From Salinispirillum sp. LH 10-3-1 (GTDB lineage Bacteria; Pseudomonadota; Gammaproteobacteria; Pseudomonadales; Natronospirillaceae): 64,000 nucleotides of DNA. Below, in pieces: positions 9,044 to 17,766 of this stretch; the first letter of the stretch is position 1, and each line of letters opens with the position of its first letter. The stretch covers positions 186,001-250,000 of the forward strand of contig NZ_CP101717.1 in the NCBI RefSeq assembly GCF_030643825.1. Direction: 5' to 3'. The notes beneath the pieces are model-generated. The model made no database searches, was not told the DNA's origin, and saw nothing but the letters and a program-made list of their open reading frames with translations. Both the position numbers and the translations under genes were made by a program.

Positions 9044-10120
9044 ATGACCAAAATTTTAGATGTCGTTAAACCCGGCGTAATCACTGGTGACGACGTACAA
9101 AAAGTATTCGAAATCGCCAAACAGAATAAATTCGCCCTGCCCGCGGTTAACGTGGTGGGTACCGACTCCATCAACGCTGTATTGGAAGCGGCTGCGAAGG
9201 TAAAAGCCCCTGTTGTGGTGCAGTTCTCGCACGGCGGCGCAGCGTTCGTGGCCGGTAAAGGCCTGACGATGGACGGCCATGAAGCCCAAATCATCGGTGC
9301 GGTATCCGGTGCCAAGCACGTTCACGCCGTTGCAGCCGCTTATGGCGTACCGGTTATTCTGCACACCGACCACGCAGCGAAAAAACTGCTGCCTTGGATC
9401 GATGGCCTGTTGGCCGCCAGTGAAGAACACTTCGCGGCGACCGGTAAGCCGTTGTTCAGCTCGCACATGATCGACCTGTCGGAAGAGAGCCTGGAAGAAA
9501 ACATCGGTACCTGCGCAGAATATTTGGCGCGTATGGACAAGATGGGCATGACGCTGGAAATCGAATTGGGTGTGACCGGCGGTGAAGAAGACGGTGTTGA
9601 TAACACCGGTATCGACAGCTCTGAGCTGTACACGCAGCCAGAAGACGTGGCTTATGCTTACGAGCAACTGATCAAGGTTAGCCCGCGTTTCACCATCGCT
9701 GCGTCATTCGGCAACGTACACGGCGTGTACAAGCCAGGTAACGTGAAGCTGACTCCAGAGATTCTGGACAACTCGCAGAAGTACGTGTCCGACAAATTCG
9801 GTTTGCCCGCCAAGTCTTTGAACTTCGTTTTCCACGGTGGTTCAGGTTCTACGGCAGCGGAAATCAAAGAGTCGATCAGCTACGGCGTGATCAAGATGAA
9901 CATCGACACTGATACCCAGTGGGCGACGTGGGACGGCGTACGTAAGTACTACGAAGACAAGAAAGGCTACTTGCAAGGTCAAATCGGTAACCCAGAGGGT
10001 GACGACAAGCCTAACAAGAAATACTACGACCCACGCGTTTGGGTACGTGAAGGCCAGACGTCAATGATCAAGCGTTTAGAGCAGGCATTCGCTGAGCTGA
10101 ATGCAGTTAACACGCTGTAA
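9044..10120 (+). CDS. fbaA: Class II fructose-bisphosphate aldolase
   Basis: Zinc-dependent aldolase splitting fructose 1,6-bisphosphate into DHAP and glyceraldehyde 3-phosphate. The protein is 358 residues from ATG 9044 and aligns along its length with E. coli FbaA (KPGVITGDDVQKVF, VILHTDHAAKKLLPW, FHGGSGST, MNIDTDTQWATW). Zinc ligands include the histidines of HTDHAAK and FHGGSG. A GTG at 9026 could add six residues, but E. coli homology begins at MTKIL. A clear terminator follows. Confidence 0.97.
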   Translation: MTKILDVVKPGVITGDDVQKVFEIAKQNKFALPAVNVVGTDSINAVLEAAAKVKAPVVVQFSHGGAAFVAGKGLTMDGHEAQIIGAVSGAKHVHAVAAAYGVPVILHTDHAAKKLLPWIDGLLAASEEHFAATGKPLFSSHMIDLSEESLEENIGTCAEYLARMDKMGMTLEIELGVTGGEEDGVDNTGIDSSELYTQPEDVAYAYEQLIKVSPRFTIAASFGNVHGVYKPGNVKLTPEILDNSQKYVSDKFGLPAKSLNFVFHGGSGSTAAEIKESISYGVIKMNIDTDTQWATWDGVRKYYEDKKGYLQGQIGNPEGDDKPNKKYYDPRVWVREGQTSMIKRLEQAFAELNAVNTL

Positions 10121-10136
10121 TCAATACAGTATGAAA

Positions 10137-10164
10137 AGAAGCCCGGCCAGTCCGGGCTTTTTTA
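10137..10164 (+). terminator. Rho-independent terminator after fbaA
   Basis: The hairpin GCCCGG-ccag-tCCGGGC is followed by six to seven T residues, 17 bp after the fbaA stop. Confidence 0.9.
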
Positions 10165-10310
10165 TGCCCATGGAAATGAATGAAAGCTACTCATGGGTTG
10201 GTGAAAATTTATGCTATGTGGTGCGGTGTGGTCTTGTGATAAACTGCGCGCCCCTGAATCGTCAGCACCGACAACCATCAAAAGAGAAATAAGCGGGAAG
10301 TACAGCAAGC

Positions 10311-11540
10311 ATGGCCAAAACATCACTCGATAAAGCAAAAATCCGCATTCTGTTATTGGAAGGCATCCATCCTTCTGCCGTTGAGTCATTGGAGCGCGCT
10401 GGGTACTCGGAAATTGAGGTCCTGCCATCTTCATTGCCGGAAGAGCAGCTCAAAGAGAAGATCCGTGATGTCCATTTCATCGGTATCCGCTCGCGTACGC
10501 AATTAACGCGTGACGTACTGGAGCACGCTGACAAGCTGGTGGCCATTGGTTGTTTCTGCATCGGCACCAATCAGGTTGACCTGCGTGCCGCGACCGAAAA
10601 AGGTGTGGTGGTATTCAATGCGCCGTTCTCCAACACCCGCTCTGTCGCAGAGCTGGTGTTAGCCGAAGCCATTTTGCTGCTGCGTGGCATCCCAGAGAAG
10701 AACGCTGTGTGCCATCGCGGCGGCTGGCAGAAAACGGCGACCAACTCCTTTGAAATCCGCGGTAAAACGTTGGGTATTGTTGGCTACGGTAACATCGGTA
10801 CACAGCTCGGTGTGTTGGCCGAAGGCTTGGGCATGAACGTTATTTTCCACGACATCGTCAATAAACTCCCGCTGGGCAATGCCTCGCAAGTGGGCAGTTT
10901 GCGCCAGCTGTTGGCGACGTCTGATGTGGTGTCGCTGCACGTGCCAGAAACGGCGTCCACCAAGTGGATGATGGGCGCGGCCGAGTTTGAAGCCATCAAA
11001 CAAGGCGCGATCTTTATCAATGCGGCGCGCGGTACCGTGGTCGATATAGATGCCTTGGCGGCCGCGCTGGAAAGCAAAAAGCTACTCGGTGCTGCTATTG
11101 ACGTGTTCCCGGTTGAGCCGCGTGGCAATGATGAAGAGTTCCAAAGCCCATTGCGCGCTTACGATAACGTGATTCTGACCCCGCACGTCGGTGGTAGTAC
11201 GATGGAAGCGCAGAAAAACATCGGTTCAGAAGTGGCAGAAAAACTGGCCATGTTCTCTGACAACGGTACCTCGATCTCGGCGGTTAACTTCCCAGAGGTC
11301 GCTTTGCCGACGCTGGAAGGCAAACACCGCATTCTGCACATTCACCAGAACGTGCCGGGCGTGTTGTCACTGATCAACAGCATTCTGTCAGATAACGGCA
11401 TCAACATCAGTGCGCAGTACTTGCAGACCAATGAGACCGTAGGTTATGTCGTGATCGATGTCGACCAAGCTTTTGGGCCGCTGGCACTGGAAAAGCTGAG
11501 TCAGGTTAAGGGTACGATTAAGGCCCGGATTCTGTTTTAG
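10311..11540 (+). CDS. serA: D-3-phosphoglycerate dehydrogenase
   Basis: First enzyme of serine synthesis, oxidising 3-phosphoglycerate with NAD. 409 residues, against 410 in E. coli SerA. The NAD site is GIVGYGNIGTQLG. Catalytic elements are NAARGTVVD and the His of LTPHVGGST. The C-terminal ACT domain (about 335-409; HIHQNVPGVLS) predicts feedback inhibition by serine. An AAGCGGGAAG ribosome site precedes ATG 10311. It is monocistronic by appearance, with terminator-like hairpins on both sides. Its substrate is produced by pgk just upstream. Confidence 0.97.
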   Translation: MAKTSLDKAKIRILLLEGIHPSAVESLERAGYSEIEVLPSSLPEEQLKEKIRDVHFIGIRSRTQLTRDVLEHADKLVAIGCFCIGTNQVDLRAATEKGVVVFNAPFSNTRSVAELVLAEAILLLRGIPEKNAVCHRGGWQKTATNSFEIRGKTLGIVGYGNIGTQLGVLAEGLGMNVIFHDIVNKLPLGNASQVGSLRQLLATSDVVSLHVPETASTKWMMGAAEFEAIKQGAIFINAARGTVVDIDALAAALESKKLLGAAIDVFPVEPRGNDEEFQSPLRAYDNVILTPHVGGSTMEAQKNIGSEVAEKLAMFSDNGTSISAVNFPEVALPTLEGKHRILHIHQNVPGVLSLINSILSDNGINISAQYLQTNETVGYVVIDVDQAFGPLALEKLSQVKGTIKARILF

Positions 11541-11550
11541 CCGTGCTGAT

Positions 11551-11594
11551 CAGATTCGCGACATTGAGGCGCTGCGCCCAGTGTCGTGAATCTG
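11551..11594. repeat. Compound hairpin between serA and the envelope operon
   Basis: An outer 13-bp stem (CAGATTCGCGACA with TGTCGTGAATCTG, one G-T pair) encloses an inner 5-bp stem GGCGC-t-GCGCC. There is no T-run, so it is not a classic terminator. It may block read-through, protect the serA 3' end or control the next gene. Confidence 0.55.
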
Positions 11595-11630
11595 TCGTAT
11601 GAAGGTATAGCCAAAGGAATGAACGATGCT

Positions 11631-13115
11631 ATGCTAAGCCAGATGAACGTCAATATTCTTTCAAAAACATGGCAATGGCTCGCGGTGCTTGGCTTTACGG
11701 TTGGGCTCTGTAGTTTGTCATCTGGTGTTCAGGCGCAAGCAAATCAGGAGTTTCGTCAGTGGTTAGCGGAGCAACAAAGTCGTTTCTCCGCCTTTCGTGA
11801 CCAACACGATGCCGACTTTGCACGCTGGTTGGATGAGCAGTGGGTGTCCTTTGATACCTTTGTTCAGCAGCCCCCTGCCGCCGAGCCGAAGCCTGAAGCT
11901 GCTCCGACTTGGGTGGAGCCTGAGCTAACGCCGCAGCCACCAGTCATTACAACACCAGAACCGCCTGCCATAGTAGCACCTACCCCCGCACCGGTGACCC
12001 CAACACCCGCGGCGCCGCCTTCTGGGCAGCGTATGACATTGCGATATGAGGGGTTGAGCGCTGAGCTGCGGGTTAATCAACCCTTACAGGGCCGTTTACC
12101 AACGCGCGTTGACGAGCGGGCGATTGCCGATTATTGGCAAGTTATGTCGGCATGGCGTGGCGCTGAAGAGGTGGGTCGCTTGGTGGCAGAATTAGCGCGG
12201 CGCAATCACCTCAATACCTACGATCAATTGTTGGTCATGCACAGTTTTGCTGGGCAAATAGTGGAGCGTGCTGAAGCGCAAACCTTGTTAACCTGGTATC
12301 TGGCGGTGCGACAAGGTATGCAGGTTAGGGTGGGCTACGACAATGATAGCGTGTATCTGTTGGTAGCGACTCGCCAGAGCCAGTACAACGTACCCTATGT
12401 CACTTACCAAGGGGTACGCTTTTATGCTTTCAGTCCGCAAGGGCAATACCCCTTAGGCCAAATCACCAGTTACTCCGAGCAGCACAGGCGCGCCAGCAGC
12501 TTCGTGGAGCTGTTGCCTCACCCGGCGTTGAATGTCGGTGGCACTTGGACATTGAAGCCAGTAACCGTTGATATGTTCGGCACCGATGAGCAATTCCAGT
12601 TGCCGGTAAACGACGCCTTGGTAAGCCACCTCGAGCGCTATCCGCAGTTGTCATTGCAGGATTATTTTGCCCAGCCCATGCCCCTGCCAATGCGCGACGT
12701 TTTGCGCGAGCAGCTGCAGCCTCGGTTACGGGGTATGAGCCTGTTTGAACAGGCCAGTTATCTGCTGCGTTTCGCACAGTTTGTGACCGGTTACAAGACT
12801 GATCAAGAGCAGTTTGGTCAGGAAAATTATCAACACCCCATTGAGTCCTTTGCAAACGGGTACAACGACTGTGAAGACCGCGCTCTGATTTACGCCCTCT
12901 TGGTGCGTGATTTGTTGCGAGTCGACGTGGTAGCGTTGTATTTTCCGGGGCATGTCGCGACCGCCATCCAGTTGCCGCCGCGCTCTGGCCTGGGCAGCAC
13001 TCAGGTGGGCGGTGCGACCTTTTACTGGGCCGACCCTTCGTATCTGCATGCGCCCCTTGGACGCTTGATCCCTCAGGTAGAGGGGCGTGCCCCACAAATC
13101 ATAGGAGTGCCCTGA
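11631..13115 (+). CDS. Exported transglutaminase-like protein with proline-rich linker
   Basis: About 494 residues from ATG 11631. Other in-frame starts exist at 11619 and 11643; an AAAGGA lies upstream. A signal peptide ends near VQAQA. Next comes a short Trp/Arg-rich helical region with repeats (QEFRQWLAEQ, ADFARWLDEQ). A proline/threonine-rich linker of about 60 residues follows, then a globular domain. The C-terminal quarter carries a transglutaminase/papain-like triad: Cys414 (YNDCEDRA), His441 (PGHVATA), Asp468 (WADPSY). It could be a periplasmic peptidase or cross-linking enzyme; the substrate is unknown. Its stop is 3 bp before the next lipoprotein gene, and lpoB follows, so a cell-wall role is likely. 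Confidence 0.7.
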   Translation: MLSQMNVNILSKTWQWLAVLGFTVGLCSLSSGVQAQANQEFRQWLAEQQSRFSAFRDQHDADFARWLDEQWVSFDTFVQQPPAAEPKPEAAPTWVEPELTPQPPVITTPEPPAIVAPTPAPVTPTPAAPPSGQRMTLRYEGLSAELRVNQPLQGRLPTRVDERAIADYWQVMSAWRGAEEVGRLVAELARRNHLNTYDQLLVMHSFAGQIVERAEAQTLLTWYLAVRQGMQVRVGYDNDSVYLLVATRQSQYNVPYVTYQGVRFYAFSPQGQYPLGQITSYSEQHRRASSFVELLPHPALNVGGTWTLKPVTVDMFGTDEQFQLPVNDALVSHLERYPQLSLQDYFAQPMPLPMRDVLREQLQPRLRGMSLFEQASYLLRFAQFVTGYKTDQEQFGQENYQHPIESFANGYNDCEDRALIYALLVRDLLRVDVVALYFPGHVATAIQLPPRSGLGSTQVGGATFYWADPSYLHAPLGRLIPQVEGRAPQIIGVP

Positions 13116-13118
13116 TCC

Positions 13119-14768
13119 ATGCGGATTGTGATAGCCGTGTGTACTGCGCTGTTGTTGGTAGGTTGTGCGACCTATGGTGATAAGCAACTGGATGCATTGC
13201 AGGCTGTAGAGCGGGGTGATTATGTCGCGGCAGAAGAGCATTTTTCGTCTGTATTGCAGGGCAGCGCACGTGAGGAGCTCCTGTACTACTTGGAAATTGG
13301 CATGGTGCGCCATTTGGCGGGTGATTTTGCCGGTAGTAATAGCTTTTTACAGCGCGCCGATGACCTTCGTGATGCCTTGTCGGTATCCGCCTACAGCGCA
13401 CAATTCCGCAATTTTATGACCAGTCCAGCCATGGGGACTTACTCTGGCACGCCTTACGAGTTTGCCTATGTGAACTATTTTAAAGCGCTGAACTATCTCG
13501 GATTGGCGCAGCAAACCGGTGAGGCGCGCTGGCTTGAGTCGGCGCGTGTTGAAGCGCGTCGGCTGGAAATTATCCTGAACGAATTCGCCGCCAACGAAGG
13601 CGACTATCTAGAAGCTGCGACGGCGGAAGACGATAAGGCGTCGGGCTTTTTGCGAATTCTGCGGCAGTTGAACGGCCAATACATGGACCCTACTACGCTG
13701 ATCTATCGTGATGATGCGTGGGCACGTTTTTTGGCCGGTATTACCTACGAAAACCTCCGTGAATGGGACAGTGCACGGGTAGCCTATCAGGCGGCAGCTG
13801 TGGCCTATGAATCCGGTTATGCAGAACAGTACCAATTGCCGGAGGAAGCAACTCGTTTGGCTTGGACCGCCACCGTACGCATGATGCGTGCCGGCGGGGG
13901 GTGGGGTGACGAGTGGCCCAGATTGGTTGAAGAGAAAGGCTTGAGTGAGGAAGAAACACGCCCGCTGGGATCCGATGAAGCCTTGGTGCTGGTGGTCGAG
14001 CATGTTGGGTTGATTCCTTCGGTCGGTGAGCTCAACCTGTATTTAACCAAGCGCAATGCGTCACGCTCATTGTCGCTGGAGCCAGTGGTCAGTGGTGATC
14101 AGGCGCAACAACTTGAGCAGCTTACATGGTTCACCCTGCACTATGCCGACACCGGGTTGTTTGATCTACTGGCGCGTTATCAGGCCGGTGGCGTTTGGTC
14201 GGTCTTGGAAGATCCACTGCGCAGCAAGCAAATACAGTTGGGCCCGTTGTGGGATGTTGCCGATGAAGTCGGCTTGCTGGCTGGTATCGGTGACTTTGGA
14301 GTGCGGGTATCGGTGCCTTATTATCCTCCGGCTTATGAACCGCCGCGTGCGTCCGTGCTTCGTGTCGGTGATGCTCGTCTTGGTCACTTGCATGCCGTTG
14401 CCAACATTGAGCAGTTGGCGCGGCAAGAACGACTGCGCGTGGCCCAAGAAGAAATGATGGCGGCACTGTTGCGGGAAACCATCAAGAACGCCGCGAGCGC
14501 CAATGTTAGTCGCGCGGTGGGCTCCAATGACAACAGTCTTGGTTTTTTGTTTTCGTTAGCCGGACGAGTGGCGACGACCGCTACGGCCCGCGCTGAAACG
14601 CGCCATTGGGCGACATTGCCGGCTTGGGCACGTGCGGTCAGTGCACGCGTACCAGCGGATGAATCCGTATTAGCGCTGATGGTCGACGAGCGCGTACTTT
14701 GGCAGCGAGAGGTCAGCCTTCGCCCAGGCCAAGTAAATATATTTTACGCGCGTACCTTTGGTCATTAA
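13119..14768 (+). CDS. Large lipoprotein, COG3014-like, partner of LpoB
   Basis: 549 residues with a lipobox (LLLVGCATYG; Cys about 17). The N-terminal half is alpha-helical and repeat-like (QAVERGDYVAAEEHF, LAGDFAGSNSFLQRA), suggesting TPR-type repeats. The C-terminal half is mixed alpha/beta with no recognised catalytic motif. It resembles the COG3014 family, found next to lpoB in several gammaproteobacteria. Asp at +2 is absent, so outer-membrane sorting is expected. It is tightly coupled to the transglutaminase-like gene (3-bp gap), with lpoB 57 bp downstream. It probably scaffolds or regulates peptidoglycan synthesis; that is inference from context. Confidence 0.68.
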   Translation: MRIVIAVCTALLLVGCATYGDKQLDALQAVERGDYVAAEEHFSSVLQGSAREELLYYLEIGMVRHLAGDFAGSNSFLQRADDLRDALSVSAYSAQFRNFMTSPAMGTYSGTPYEFAYVNYFKALNYLGLAQQTGEARWLESARVEARRLEIILNEFAANEGDYLEAATAEDDKASGFLRILRQLNGQYMDPTTLIYRDDAWARFLAGITYENLREWDSARVAYQAAAVAYESGYAEQYQLPEEATRLAWTATVRMMRAGGGWGDEWPRLVEEKGLSEEETRPLGSDEALVLVVEHVGLIPSVGELNLYLTKRNASRSLSLEPVVSGDQAQQLEQLTWFTLHYADTGLFDLLARYQAGGVWSVLEDPLRSKQIQLGPLWDVADEVGLLAGIGDFGVRVSVPYYPPAYEPPRASVLRVGDARLGHLHAVANIEQLARQERLRVAQEEMMAALLRETIKNAASANVSRAVGSNDNSLGFLFSLAGRVATTATARAETRHWATLPAWARAVSARVPADESVLALMVDERVLWQREVSLRPGQVNIFYARTFGH

Positions 14769-14825
14769 GGCTAGGTCGCACTACTATAGAGGGCAGACGC
14801 CCAATTTATTGATGAGGAAATGGAA

Positions 14826-15425
14826 ATGCGTGTCATAAATCTTGCCGTGCTGATGCTGGCCCTAGCCGTATTGGCAGCTTGTGCTGGCCCCTCAGTGACG
14901 GTCAGCCGTGAAGACCCTAACGAAGAAATAGCGTTGACGGATCGTTGGAATGCCACTGATTCTCGCATGGTATCGGAAACCATGATCAGTGATATGGTCA
15001 CCTTTCCGTGGTACAACAATTTTGTCCAAGCGAATAATAAGCGCCCGGTAGTGATCGTACAGAGCATGCGTAACCGTTCGCACGAACACATTCCGGTGAA
15101 TACTTTTATTAATGATATTCGTCGCGCCATGTTGATGACGGGTCAGTTGGAATTCGTCGCTGGTGGTGAAGAGCGTGATGATGTTCGCGAGGAGCGCCTG
15201 GATCAGGAGTTGAATGCGCGTGAAGATACCGTGAATCAGATGGGGCAGGAAATTGGGGCCGACTTCGCACTGACTGGCGAAATCAATTCTTTTGTGGATA
15301 CGCTCGACGGCCAACGTGTCACCTACTATCAGGTCGACATGAAGCTGGTCAGCATTCTCGACAACCGGGAAGTCTGGTTGGGTACCGAACGCATCCAGAA
15401 ACTGCAACAACGTCGTCGCCGCTAA
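14826..15425 (+). CDS. lpoB: Penicillin-binding protein activator LpoB
   Basis: Outer-membrane lipoprotein that stimulates the bifunctional synthase PBP1b from outside the peptidoglycan in E. coli. 199 residues with a lipobox LAACAGP. The C-terminal domain has the LpoB hallmarks: RPVVIVQSMRNRS, the FINDIRRAMLMTGQLEFV helix-strand, and YYQVDMKLV near the end. A GAGG at 14814-14817 spaces better to ATG 14826 than to the in-frame ATG at 14820. The disordered N-terminal linker is short compared with E. coli LpoB. It is last in the operon, followed by a long hairpin. Confidence 0.85.
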   Translation: MRVINLAVLMLALAVLAACAGPSVTVSREDPNEEIALTDRWNATDSRMVSETMISDMVTFPWYNNFVQANNKRPVVIVQSMRNRSHEHIPVNTFINDIRRAMLMTGQLEFVAGGEERDDVREERLDQELNAREDTVNQMGQEIGADFALTGEINSFVDTLDGQRVTYYQVDMKLVSILDNREVWLGTERIQKLQQRRRR

Positions 15426-15449
15426 AAGGCAGGCTGAACGCGTTAAATT

Positions 15450-15478
15450 AAGGCTTTCGCGCTCGTCGCGAAAGCCTT
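15450..15478 (+). terminator. Hairpin after lpoB
   Basis: A perfect 12-bp stem AAGGCTTTCGCG / CGCGAAAGCCTT with a 5-nt loop, 24 bp after the lpoB stop. The T-run is weak (CCTACCTGTTTT), but position and stem strength suggest transcription ends here. Confidence 0.65.
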
Positions 15479-15684
15479 CCTACCTGTTTTACCTTCGAAA
15501 ACCCCCTAGTCCCCATCTCCATCCCTAGGATATTTACGCCTCCTAATTCTGTGCTCTGTGACGATAATGCAACAAAGTGCAGAATTCCGTCATCGTCGGT
15601 TTTCAATGAGTATTCTTATAACAAATAAGTCAGGTTCGTTGCCGCAATGAATCATGACTGACTTTACGAAAAGGTAGTCCGGCT

Positions 15685-17460
15685 ATGCTTAAATCAATAT
15701 TGGCAAGCTCTTCTCGTCGTCAAGGACAGACCGGGTACACAGGTTTTACGTTAAAAACGCGAATCGTTGCTTTGATCGGTGTGTTATTGGCGTTCACGGT
15801 CGCTATTGTAATCTTTAATTTGCAAGCACTGACCAATATCGGTGCGGCAGCATCGGCCCAAATCGGTGAGGTAGAGTCGCAGCGTCGGCAACTCGAACGC
15901 CAAACGGCGCTGGTTGCTGAGCAGGCGGATTTGAATGAACAAGTGGAGCTGATCAACGAGTTAAAGTCGTTGATTTACGAAATGCAGTTCATCGACTTTC
16001 TGGCTAGCCTGACCTATGAGATGGAACAGGTGGAAAACGCTGAAGTAATTAAGGTACAGCTGGCGGATGAATTTGACGCTATAGAGCAGCGCGATCCATC
16101 TCAGGCTGAACGTGTTGAGAATATACGTAAGGAGTTTGCCACCTATCGTATGGCATCCCGCCGGATGTTTGATTTCTACGAGCGCAATAACCCGTCCATG
16201 GGTCGGGCGATGGCGGTGGTGTCTCAAGAGCAAGCCGACAATATCATCGGTATTCTGGATGCCATTACTCGAGACTACCAAAGTGCGGTCGAAAGTGGTC
16301 GCCAAGGTGTGTCTTCCGCCAGCGAATCCCTCGTCTTGTCGGGTGTTGAGTTGTTGCGTTCAACCGAAGATATTAATCGTCGTGTCAATGATTCGCGGCT
16401 GGTGTCGTCGGGCAGTGCATTCATTTTGATTGTTTTGGGCTTAATGGCCGGGGCTATCTTCCTGCGGTCTGTGTTGTCACCTATCCAACGTTTAAGCCAA
16501 CAAATTACTGCAATTGAGACCGGTAATGATTTGTCGTCGCGCATTAATTACCAGCGTACCGATGAGTTGCGCAGCATCAGTGACGCGTTCGATAGCCTTA
16601 TTGCAAAGTTTGATCACATCATCCAAAACATTGTGACTTCGGTGGACGGCTTGGCATCGGTGTCGGCCGACAACGGCCACGCCAGCGACAATGCTCGTAA
16701 TCATGTGGAAGCTCAGACCCATCAGTTGGATCAGGTTGCCACGGCGTCTAATGAAATGGCAATGACCGCACATACCATCCAAGAAAACTCTGAGCAGGCG
16801 GCATCGGCAGCCAATGCGGTAGATGATGCGGCACGCCATGGCAGCACGGAGATGCAGTCTGGTATGGCGTTGGTCGATACGCTGAATGAGAAGATTCAAA
16901 GTGCCCAATCCGTTATTCAGCAGTTGGCTCAACGCAGTGAAGATATTGGTGGTGTACTGGATGTGATACGTGGCGTCTCCGAGCAAACAAACTTATTGGC
17001 TTTGAATGCAGCCATTGAGGCAGCGCGCGCTGGTGAGCAAGGGCGAGGTTTTGCGGTGGTGGCGGATGAGGTTAGAAACCTTGCGCAACGCACGAACGAC
17101 TCGGCCGGTGAAATTCAAGGTATGGTCGAAAAGCTGCAACAAGACGCCCGTACGGCGGTGTCGGAAATTGAAGAAAGCGGTCAGGTCACTGTGAAGACGG
17201 TCGACCAGATACGTATCACTAATGAGGCCCTGCAGAACATCCAGCAGCAAATGGCATCGATTCGGACCGTTAATGCACAAATTGCGCAAGCCACCGCCGA
17301 GCAAAGTCAGGTGGCGCAATCAATTGATCAGAATCTCGAATCCATTCGCCATTCGGCCGATGAGGTTACGGTAAGTGTGCGCTCATCGGTCGAGGCTAAT
17401 CAATCCCTGTCGCGGGTTACTGCGCAACTGCGCTCACTCATTTCCCAGTTTAAGATCTAA
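15685..17460 (+). CDS. Methyl-accepting chemotaxis protein
   Basis: 591-residue transmembrane chemoreceptor. TM1 is at about residues 28-50. A helical periplasmic sensor of about 185 residues with no recognised ligand motif follows, then TM2 at about 241-263, a HAMP domain ([14 protein letters not shown]) and a cytoplasmic signalling domain. The conserved tip is [25 protein letters not shown]. It would control CheA activity in response to a periplasmic signal. There is no CheR/CheB-binding pentapeptide at the C-terminus. No che genes are nearby, so it is a dispersed receptor. The upstream region is 259 bp and begins with the lpoB hairpin. Confidence 0.92.
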   Translation: MLKSILASSSRRQGQTGYTGFTLKTRIVALIGVLLAFTVAIVIFNLQALTNIGAAASAQIGEVESQRRQLERQTALVAEQADLNEQVELINELKSLIYEMQFIDFLASLTYEMEQVENAEVIKVQLADEFDAIEQRDPSQAERVENIRKEFATYRMASRRMFDFYERNNPSMGRAMAVVSQEQADNIIGILDAITRDYQSAVESGRQGVSSASESLVLSGVELLRSTEDINRRVNDSRLVSSGSAFILIVLGLMAGAIFLRSVLSPIQRLSQQITAIETGNDLSSRINYQRTDELRSISDAFDSLIAKFDHIIQNIVTSVDGLASVSADNGHASDNARNHVEAQTHQLDQVATASNEMAMTAHTIQENSEQAASAANAVDDAARHGSTEMQSGMALVDTLNEKIQSAQSVIQQLAQRSEDIGGVLDVIRGVSEQTNLLALNAAIEAARAGEQGRGFAVVADEVRNLAQRTNDSAGEIQGMVEKLQQDARTAVSEIEESGQVTVKTVDQIRITNEALQNIQQQMASIRTVNAQIAQATAEQSQVAQSIDQNLESIRHSADEVTVSVRSSVEANQSLSRVTAQLRSLISQFKI

Positions 17461-17766
17461 CCTGAGCATCAACCCCTCGCAGCCGTTCGCTGCAAAGGGG
17501 CTAGGGGTCGGAAAATTACGTCCACCCACTAAATACACCCTGAATCCACCGGGAGGTGGGAGGCCAAAAGGGGGGTGCAAAACCCTAGGTGGAAATGCTG
17601 GTTGCAGGGGTAGGTTTAAATTGTAGCGCGTAGAGCGCAGAGGTATTTTAGACGGTGTTAAGCGTGTCGCCTAGCACGCTATGTCTGCCGACTCTGTGCT
17701 GGGCTTGTGGCGATTTATTGCACAACATACGACAACAACAATAAAGACAACAACAGGAATACCACC
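17461..17766. other. Intergenic region before malE: weak hairpins, G-rich patch, no gene
   Basis: After the chemoreceptor stop, a hairpin at 17473-17500 (CCCCT/AGGGG outer, GCAGC/GCTGC inner) without a T-run may end its transcript. From about 17548 to 17620 the DNA is unusually rich in G and CCC/GGG runs, with no coding frame I trust. Near 17660-17685 a small inverted repeat (AGCGTG/CACGCT) lies upstream of malE and could be regulatory. The last 50 bp are rich in ACAACA. Confidence 0.4.

Noticed and set aside
8446-9315. 289-codon minus-strand frame across the pgk-fbaA junction
   Set aside because: Overlaps both certain genes and has no recognisable motif.
17548-17626. Gly/Pro-rich reading through the G-rich patch before malE
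   Set aside because: It is only an extension of an off-frame of the chemoreceptor gene, with no start or ribosome site of its own.
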